This document shows, in pieces, positions 1 through 4,810 of a DNA stretch of 8,186 nt (position 1 is its first letter; each line of letters starts with the position of its first letter). A program made the translations under genes and the position numbers. This DNA is from Deltaproteobacteria bacterium (GTDB taxonomy: Bacteria > Desulfobacterota > Desulfobacteria > Desulfobacterales > JAFDDL01): assembly GCA_019310865.1 (NCBI GenBank), contig JAFDDL010000147.1, positions 1-8,186 on the forward strand, written 5' to 3'. Under the pieces are notes generated by a model. The model searched no databases and had not been told where the DNA came from. It saw only the letters and a program-made list of their open reading frames with translations.

Positions 1-36
1 AATTTTGTCAACGGTGGCAACTTTTTTTTCGGGCAT
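1..36 (-). CDS. 5' end of an unidentified gene leaving the left edge
   Basis: The minus strand reads an ATG at 36-34 followed by eleven open codons to the window edge, giving MPEKKVATVDKI. An AGGAG Shine-Dalgarno sequence lies at 48-44 with a 7-base spacer, so this is a convincing translation start although only 12 residues are visible. A run of eight A on the coding strand (21-28) encodes the Glu-Lys-Lys codons. Twelve residues are too few to name a family. The gene has the same orientation as the decarboxylase gene that ends at 298 but is separated from it by 261 bases, so it probably has its own promoter. Confidence 0.6.
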   Translation of the reverse strand, partial: MPEKKVATVDKI

Positions 37-43
37 TCCAGGT

Positions 44-48
44 CTCCT
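44..48 (-). promoter_or_regulatory. Ribosome binding site of the left-edge gene
   Basis: AGGAG on the minus strand, 7 bases upstream of the ATG at 36-34. It is the main reason for accepting the short open frame at the edge as a real gene start. Confidence 0.6.
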
Positions 49-103
49 AGTCCGATGGCCCGATCAATAGTCGAATGGGGCCATTTTTTCTCAATTGGAT
101 TCC

Positions 104-132
104 TTATTAACGGAAATTTTGTTCAATGTCAA
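104..132 (-). promoter_or_regulatory. Possible sigma-70 promoter for the left-edge gene
   Basis: On the minus strand, a perfect TTGACA -35 box (132-127) is followed by a 17-base spacer and TAATAA (109-104), which matches only 3 of 6 positions of the -10 consensus. It sits in an AT-rich stretch about 70 bases upstream of the start codon at 36. The -35 and spacing are good and the -10 is weak, so this is a tentative call. Confidence 0.35.
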
Positions 133-215
133 AAGCTTACTATTATTTAGCCAAACACATTTAAATTTTATTTAGTGCCCATCCACAAATGGCCAATTTT
201 CCCGATTTCTGTGTC

Positions 216-274
216 AGGTGAAAATTTTAATCCTCGAAATACTCAATGTATGCCTGCGGTTAAAATTTTCCCCT
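216..274. repeat. AT-rich imperfect inverted repeat downstream of the decarboxylase gene
   Basis: The arms 216-233 and 258-274 are complementary: three pairs (216-218 with 272-274), one mismatch, eleven consecutive pairs (220-230 with 260-270), a bulged T at 231, then two pairs. The core of both arms is AAAATTTT. The loop is about 24 bases. It lies just past the stop codon of the minus-strand decarboxylase gene. It lacks a GC-rich stem and a following U-run in the direction of transcription, so it is not a canonical intrinsic terminator. It could be an RNA-stabilising hairpin, a protein-binding dyad or chance. Confidence 0.35.
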
Positions 275-297
275 TCCTTGAACTCGAAAAAATTATC

Positions 298-1929
298 CTA
301 TTTCTGGATGGACACTAGATAGATTGCTTCTTGTTCATCCAATATCTCAATCAGTTTCCCGATATCCGTCAAGGGATTCATGATCACCGCACGCAGAACA
401 ATCATTTCGTCATCCGCTGCCGGTCCCTTTTTAAGGGTGGTTCGCGATACGAAACTGTTTCCGGCTTCCCGTTGCAGTCTCTGGAGTCGTTGATTAATCC
501 GGTTCAGCTTTTCATGAATCCGCTGCTTTTCACTCAAGTCTCCATTGCGGTATGCTTCCTTCATATGATCCGGAAAGAATCGATAGGTCAGTATGTTCAG
601 TTCAGGTGGTGTGACCAGCTGAAAGTTCGAACGGCGTTCAATCTGTTTGGCAAATTTTCGTGCGGTCTCAATGCCGTGCTCTATGAGCAGCGCATACCCC
701 TGGGTGCCCATGATTTTTAATGCGCTGTCGAGGATGAGTGAGTTGGCCTCTCTGGAACCGGAAAGGGATTTGATCCCAAGATCCACCGATCCGAGTCGAA
801 GTATATAATTTGCATGATACGCCACATTGTCGAGAGCGTATGGGTCCTTGAAAAAAACCATGCCGCAACTCATGGGCATGTAAAACTGCTTGTGTCCATC
901 TATTGTCACGGAATCTGCATACTGGATGCCGTCGAGAAGATGGCGGTACTTGCTTGACATGATGGTCGGTCCGCCCCAAGCTGCATCGACATGGAAATGG
1001 ATGTTATGGGCCATACATAGTTCGCTGAGTTCCTTGATTGGGTCGATGGTGCCGGTTTCCGTGGCACCCGCGATACCCACCAGCGCCATGATTCGGGTTC
1101 CGGGCTCACGGTTCAGGGTTTCAATTTCTGCTTGCAGTCGATCCATATGGATTCGCTGCATGTCATCCACATCGACGGCAATGACGTTTCGGTTTCCAAT
1201 ACCCAGTACACCCGCGGCCTTTCTAAGCGAGTAATGCCCAAGCCGTGATACCAGTACGACACTTCGCTTTACGCCCCAAGCTTCATAAGCGGCAGCCAGT
1301 CCGTCCACCTCGAGCCCCTGATATCCGTTTTTTGGAGGGAATAATTTATTTCTAGCCACCCACAATGCGGTCAGATTTGCAACTGTTCCACCGTCGGTGA
1401 AGCATCCCAGCGCCGTTTCCGTATGCTGGATGTGCTGGGTATAAAACGAATCGTCAAATTGGTAGATGAGCCGGTGTATTTTGGCCAATACTTGTTTTTC
1501 AAGTACCGATAACACCTTGGAGGTTTCGATTTTTACGACATTTTGATTCAGCGCGGTCGTGATGGCTTTCAGATGCACCATAAAAAAGGGAATCGCTGCG
1601 GTCATATGCCCCACAAAATAGGGAGAGGCGACATTGACTGCATGGGGTGCGATGTTGGTGATGACGTCGGTGATGACTTCGGTCAGCTTTTTTTGGGGCC
1701 GGATGTTGATCAGCGAGTCTGTAAATTCTTTCGAAAGCTCTTTCAGGGAAATTTCTTCCGTAATTCCCACATGCGCTTTTAGAAAATCGTGCAGGCCGAA
1801 GAGGATCTGCTCCATGTATTTTACCAGCGTTGTGGCCTCGCTGTCCTCCGGGCGGATGAATGTGCGAATCAATGTGTCCCAATTTGCGACAAGCGGTTTT
1901 CCGGTTGCGTGATGCACCAACTGCTCCAT
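298..1929 (-). CDS. panP: PLP-dependent aspartate/glutamate decarboxylase (PanP-like, group II)
   Basis: A 543-residue cytosolic enzyme of the pyridoxal-dependent decarboxylase group II fold. Visible motifs in order: TDGGTVAN (178-185, phosphate-binding region), His232 in GHYSLRKA (expected to stack on the PLP ring), HVDAAWGG (313-320, with Asp315 for the pyridine nitrogen) and DGHKQ (344-348, with Lys347 as the Schiff-base lysine). The length and overall pattern best recall PanP, the PLP-type aspartate 1-decarboxylase that supplies beta-alanine for pantothenate in bacteria lacking PanD. Glutamate decarboxylase activity (GABA production) is the main alternative, since substrate choice is not settled by these motifs. 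It is the second gene of an operon, 31 bases after the aminomutase stop. An AGGGA sits about 13 bases before the ATG, which is a weak, distant Shine-Dalgarno, so translation may depend partly on the upstream gene. The family call is firm; the symbol is tentative. Confidence 0.85.
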   Translation of the reverse strand: MEQLVHHATGKPLVANWDTLIRTFIRPEDSEATTLVKYMEQILFGLHDFLKAHVGITEEISLKELSKEFTDSLINIRPQKKLTEVITDVITNIAPHAVNVASPYFVGHMTAAIPFFMVHLKAITTALNQNVVKIETSKVLSVLEKQVLAKIHRLIYQFDDSFYTQHIQHTETALGCFTDGGTVANLTALWVARNKLFPPKNGYQGLEVDGLAAAYEAWGVKRSVVLVSRLGHYSLRKAAGVLGIGNRNVIAVDVDDMQRIHMDRLQAEIETLNREPGTRIMALVGIAGATETGTIDPIKELSELCMAHNIHFHVDAAWGGPTIMSSKYRHLLDGIQYADSVTIDGHKQFYMPMSCGMVFFKDPYALDNVAYHANYILRLGSVDLGIKSLSGSREANSLILDSALKIMGTQGYALLIEHGIETARKFAKQIERRSNFQLVTPPELNILTYRFFPDHMKEAYRNGDLSEKQRIHEKLNRINQRLQRLQREAGNSFVSRTTLKKGPAADDEMIVLRAVIMNPLTDIGKLIEILDEQEAIYLVSIQK

Positions 1930-1960
1930 GATAGATCAAAATTCCCTGGTTTCCCCGCAA

Positions 1961-3766
1961 TTAATAATAATACCAGATGGTCCGATAATCCGGCAGGTTT
2001 TCTCCGATAGACTTTAAGCGCTTCAGATAGCTATAAATGGACACGTCCGTATATATGTAGGTATCGGCCAACGTCAATTTTTTTTCCCAGGGATGAAATT
2101 CATAAACGCGCCTTCCGTTGGGAAGGATCGATATGACATCATGGTGTTGCTTTGCCCTTAGATAGTTTTTTCCTAAGCCCGGCACATTGAAAACAATTTC
2201 ATCCGTTCGTACCGATCCGGGTTGAAGCCGGGCTTCTTCCTGTTGTTCCTGAAGCAACCTGGCAATCGGTACCCGATAATCGTCTGTTTCTTCTTTACCT
2301 TTTGTGTTGAACGTATAGTACGGTGTGACGCCGATCATTCTCAGCTTGTGGCGAAGCAGGGATGCTTCAAATTTCCGAGAGTTATAAAAGGTGTATACCA
2401 ACTGGTTGTAGACCTCGATTCCGTATCGGCGAAATTTCTGTATCGCCGCCATGGATTGGGGAGTGATTTCGTACGGATGCTCAAAATGCGTTATGATCAG
2501 GATTTCTCTTTTACCGGGATGATGAAAATGCGTGATGTCTCTGACCAGTGAATCCGTGATCCTTTGGGGTATCGTCACCGGTGTTCGGGTGCCGATGCGA
2601 ATTCTTTCGACATGCTTGATTCGCGAAAGACGAAACAGCAGATTTTCCATCTTTGCGTTGGACAGCAGGAGGGGATCACCGCCGGTTATCAGGACTTCGT
2701 TGATTTCCGGAGTCGCCTCTATCCACGCCAGGGCCTTATCCAGCTTCTCCTTTGTCAAAACGGCCGTCTGCGAATATACATCTTCTATTTCCCAATTTCT
2801 CTGGCAGTAGACGCAAATCTGAGGGCAGGTCATGATCGGTTTCAATATGACAATTTTGGGGTATCGCCGCGTAATACCCTCGATGGGCGACGTGTCTCGT
2901 TCCAACATGAAGTCCAGGGATTTTTCAGAACAGGCTTTTTTCTCTATCAGTTTTTCAATGTAGTTCAGTGGCGGAATAACCTGTGCGCGTACTGCCACGT
3001 CTCGCAAACTGGTTGAATCGTAATCCATCAGAGAGGCATAATAGGGGGTAACACCGAATGGTATTTTGTTTTCCTTCGCCAACGCGACAGCTTTATATTC
3101 TTCATCGGTCAATTTTACCAAAGCGCTGAGTGTGTCCGCATCTCGAATGATATTTCTCGTGTGCCAAGCCCATTTTTTCCACTCAAGATCTGTTGCATTG
3201 AAATATTTTAAAATTCTGGATTTATTTACGCTTCGCTTTCGAACGATCTTGTTATCCAATCCACATGCGTACCGGGATGAAAATTTGTCACTGACTCGGG
3301 CCATTCGGGAAAGGTCTGCTGATCGCAGTTTTGACGCCCGTGCTCCTTCATATTTAAAGTATGCCGGGATTTTATCCGGATACACGCCGGTTTGACCAGT
3401 AATACCCTTGATCAGGTGTTCAAACTCGGCAAAAAAATCAGAAGAGGCTCTGGGGGTGGGGGTATCCGAGTTCGGCGGATTGTTGAGAATGTCATTGAGA
3501 TATTTGACAAGGCTGAATCGCGCCAACCGTTCGCTTCGCATCGAAAGAATGTTGCGAAAAACAGTGATAGCGTCCCGGGTCAGCACCCACTCAAGCGGCG
3601 GAATTGTTCGATCGTCATTGAATGTCGCAAAAAGCAGATCCGACAGGAAGCGGCGAATGGCCTCTCTTTTTGTATCGATTGGATCCTCAGCAAGCAGGAT
3701 TTCTTTTAACTTCGGTGCCAAATCAAGAATTCGCAGCAGCCGGTGTTTTGTTTTTTCAGATGGCAT
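1961..3766 (-). CDS. KamA-family radical SAM/PLP aminomutase, glutamate 2,3-aminomutase-like
   Basis: 601 residues. The radical SAM cluster motif CxxxCxxC is Cys314, Cys318 and Cys321; TGGDPL (361-366) contributes to SAM binding. GTRTPV (393-398) carries Arg394, equivalent to the carboxylate-binding Arg of lysine 2,3-aminomutase. PGLGK (529-533) gives Lys533 as the PLP lysine, in a loop one residue shorter than the usual PGGGGK. Residues from about 193 onward align with clostridial lysine 2,3-aminomutase (for example TPYYASLMD, 240-248). The two aspartates that bind the lysine side chain there align with Lys489 and Asn527, the pattern I recall for glutamate 2,3-aminomutase, so an acidic substrate is inferred. 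Residues 1-192 are an extra N-terminal region that I do not recognise. The ATG at 3766 follows an AGGGG Shine-Dalgarno. It is the first gene of an operon with the decarboxylase. Family certain, substrate inferred. Confidence 0.85.
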   Translation of the reverse strand: MPSEKTKHRLLRILDLAPKLKEILLAEDPIDTKREAIRRFLSDLLFATFNDDRTIPPLEWVLTRDAITVFRNILSMRSERLARFSLVKYLNDILNNPPNSDTPTPRASSDFFAEFEHLIKGITGQTGVYPDKIPAYFKYEGARASKLRSADLSRMARVSDKFSSRYACGLDNKIVRKRSVNKSRILKYFNATDLEWKKWAWHTRNIIRDADTLSALVKLTDEEYKAVALAKENKIPFGVTPYYASLMDYDSTSLRDVAVRAQVIPPLNYIEKLIEKKACSEKSLDFMLERDTSPIEGITRRYPKIVILKPIMTCPQICVYCQRNWEIEDVYSQTAVLTKEKLDKALAWIEATPEINEVLITGGDPLLLSNAKMENLLFRLSRIKHVERIRIGTRTPVTIPQRITDSLVRDITHFHHPGKREILIITHFEHPYEITPQSMAAIQKFRRYGIEVYNQLVYTFYNSRKFEASLLRHKLRMIGVTPYYTFNTKGKEETDDYRVPIARLLQEQQEEARLQPGSVRTDEIVFNVPGLGKNYLRAKQHHDVISILPNGRRVYEFHPWEKKLTLADTYIYTDVSIYSYLKRLKSIGENLPDYRTIWYYY

Positions 3767-3811
3767 CTTTACCCCTGTTCTTTATATGTTCTTTATTTGG
3801 TGTTCGCCCTT

Positions 3812-3840
3812 GTTCTACACTTTTTTAATAAAATAATCAA
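3812..3840 (-). promoter_or_regulatory. Possible sigma-70 promoter of the aminomutase-decarboxylase operon
   Basis: On the minus strand, TTGATT (3840-3835) and TAGAAC (3817-3812) are separated by 17 bases. Each matches 4 of 6 consensus positions. The region is AT-rich and the predicted start of transcription lies about 40 bases before the ATG at 3766. Plausible but not strong. Confidence 0.3.
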
Positions 3841-3967
3841 ATTCGACCCAATTCCATAGTCTAAGCCCGGCCAATGAATCCCGGTTTCACATTTTTAAAT
3901 GAGACGCTTTGACCGATCCGCTCGTTTCGATGCCTTCAGGATCTGCAGAAGACAAGAATCGGTTGAG

Positions 3968-4009
3968 TTGTCAATCGAAGACGATGTTTCGTCCTGTCGC
4001 CGATGACAA
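3968..4009. repeat. Imperfect stem-loop in the divergent intergenic region
   Basis: The outer stem pairs TTGTCA (3968-3973) with TGACAA (4004-4009), continues past a bulged A with TCG (3975-3977) against CGA (4001-4003), and contains an inner hairpin of GACGA (3980-3984) and TCGTC (3989-3993) around a TGTT loop. It lies upstream of the H1-like promoter, so it is not in that mRNA leader. It may be a regulator-binding dyad, part of an unannotated RNA or chance. Confidence 0.3.
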
Positions 4010-4069
4010 GTTAGAAGGGAAGATATCGGCGAACCTGCAGATTTTTTTAAATTTTATTGAATGAAGTGG

Positions 4070-4097
4070 TTGACATTTGAAAAACTACATATATAAT
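4070..4097 (+). promoter_or_regulatory. Consensus sigma-70 promoter of the H1-like gene
   Basis: TTGACA (4070-4075) and TATAAT (4092-4097) both match consensus at all six positions, with a 16-base spacer. Transcription would begin near 4104 and leave a leader of about 40 bases before the ATG at 4144. The AT-rich sequence upstream (around 4040-4060) could act as an UP element. The perfect boxes predict strong expression, which fits an abundant DNA-binding protein. Confidence 0.8.
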
Positions 4098-4129
4098 AAA
4101 TCATCAAGGGTGAAAATAACTTATAATTC

Positions 4130-4135
4130 AGGAGG
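4130..4135 (+). promoter_or_regulatory. Full-consensus ribosome binding site of the H1-like gene
   Basis: AGGAGG ends 8 bases before the ATG at 4144. It fixes the start codon and, with the consensus promoter, suggests high expression. Confidence 0.85.
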
Positions 4136-4143
4136 CATTTTAC

Positions 4144-4614
4144 ATGAAGAATTTGCAGAATCAATTGAAAACAGTTTCCAAGAACCTCGCCAAACTGGCC
4201 CAACAGATTGAGAAGATTTCAGCTCAACTTGTTAAGGCAAAACCCGCACCTGCCAAGCCGGCCAAAAAAGCAAAACCCGCTCCAACCCCAAAAGTAAAGG
4301 CCGCCAAGGCCAAACCGGCCAAAAAGGCAGCTCCGAAAAAGGCAGCAGCTAAAAAAGCAGCTCCGAAAAAGGCAGCTCCGAAAAAGGCAGCAGCTAAAAA
4401 AGCAGCTCCCAAAAAAGCAGCAAGTGGAAAAACCGGAACCGTTCTTGAGTCAGTTTTAGATGTTGTGAAAAAGTCCAGAAACGGCGCCACAATTGAAAAA
4501 TTGAAAGAGAACACCAAGCTGGGAGCCCGGCAGCTGAGCAATGCACTTTACAAACTGACAAAGAAGGGTATCATTGAAGCACGCTCCCGAGGCGTTTATT
4601 TTCAAAAGAAATAA
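4144..4614 (+). CDS. Histone H1-like Lys/Ala/Pro-rich nucleoid protein with C-terminal winged-helix-like domain
   Basis: 156 residues in three parts. Residues 1-31 form a probable amphipathic helix or short coiled coil (leucine/isoleucine/valine spaced in heptad fashion). Residues 32-96 are almost only Lys, Ala and Pro, with repeated PKKAA/AKKAA units like the tails of eukaryotic H1 and bacterial H1-like proteins. Residues 97-156 look like a small helix-turn-helix/winged domain: helices near 99-110, 116-125 and 127-141, then a basic strand or wing ending FQKK. The expected role is non-specific DNA binding, compaction or bridging in the nucleoid, inferred from composition and architecture. The gene stands alone, with its own consensus promoter, AGGAGG site and strong terminator. 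The tail is encoded by a nearly perfect 45-bp tandem duplication. A sequence-specific regulator with a basic tail is a less likely alternative. Confidence 0.8.
   Translation: MKNLQNQLKTVSKNLAKLAQQIEKISAQLVKAKPAPAKPAKKAKPAPTPKVKAAKAKPAKKAAPKKAAAKKAAPKKAAPKKAAAKKAAPKKAASGKTGTVLESVLDVVKKSRNGATIEKLKENTKLGARQLSNALYKLTKKGIIEARSRGVYFQKK
4321..4410 (+). repeat. 45-bp tandem duplication inside the H1-like gene
   Basis: Copy one (4321-4365) and copy two (4366-4410) are identical at 44 of 45 bases. Only the last base differs, a silent CCG/CCC change. Each copy encodes 15 residues (60-74 and 75-89) of the form KKAAPKKAAAKKAAP. Near-identity at silent positions points to recent duplication by slippage or unequal recombination. 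The unit is a multiple of three, so copy-number change keeps the frame. Confidence 0.95.
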
Positions 4615-4702
4615 CCTACTCTGTTTTTTCCCCCTTTTATTCGTGCAAGGTTCAACTTGAAGGCTTGCAGCGATAACGGTAGCCTGTCGTACAGCACGAT
4701 TT

Positions 4703-4746
4703 TTCAGCCTGTCATTTCCCAGGAAGTGACAGGCTGAAGGTTTTTT
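4703..4746 (+). terminator. Strong intrinsic terminator of the H1-like gene
   Basis: Twelve perfect base pairs (4703-4714 with 4727-4738) extend through one G-U wobble and three more pairs to a 16-pair stem with a CCAG loop (4719-4722). After GG at 4739-4740, six T follow (4741-4746). It is about 90 bases past the H1-like stop codon and before the M16 gene, so it should isolate the two. Confidence 0.9.
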
Positions 4747-4810
4747 GGGGCCGGCGATACGAGTGGTCAGCCGGTGATGTCATACGACTGAAAAAGGAAA
4801 ACGGGGTATC

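Larger units (their letters stand above)
37..297. other. AT-rich intergenic spacer
   Basis: This spacer separates two minus-strand genes. It holds the ribosome binding site and candidate promoter of the left-edge gene and an AT-rich inverted repeat. No further open frame with a credible start was seen, nor any RNA gene or canonical rho-independent terminator for the upstream operon. Confidence 0.6.
3767..4143. other. Divergent intergenic region between the aminomutase operon and the H1-like gene
   Basis: This 377-base region separates two outward-facing transcription units. The left end carries the aminomutase ribosome binding site (AGGGG just before 3766) and a tentative minus-strand promoter. 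The right end carries the strong plus-strand promoter and ribosome binding site of the H1-like gene. The middle (about 3900-4030) is less AT-rich and holds an imperfect hairpin (3968-4009). No credible protein-coding frame was seen in it. Confidence 0.6.

Noticed and set aside
1499..1960. Minus-strand open frame of 153 codons overlapping the decarboxylase start in another frame
   Set aside because: It is a frame shadow of the decarboxylase gene, whose own frame contains the conserved PLP motifs; the alternative translation looks random.
3392..3836. Overlapping plus-strand open frames opposite the aminomutase N-terminus
   Set aside because: They lie antisense to a gene with good family motifs from residue 193 onward and a clear start site. 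Their translations show no recognisable domains and they have no convincing ribosome binding sites.
4321..4410. Short direct repeats that could suggest a CRISPR-like array
   Set aside because: The units are adjacent with no spacers, stay in frame and encode the basic protein tail.
4224..4541. Minus-strand open frame of 105 codons rich in Ala, Phe and Gly
   Set aside because: It is the antisense reading of the Lys/Ala/Pro repeat in the H1-like gene. The repetitive codons remove stops on the opposite strand, and no ribosome binding site or family pattern supports it.
4751..4774. Inverted repeat CCGGC/GCCGG upstream of the M16 gene
   Set aside because: Only five pairs across a 14-base loop with no associated signal, so it is likely chance.
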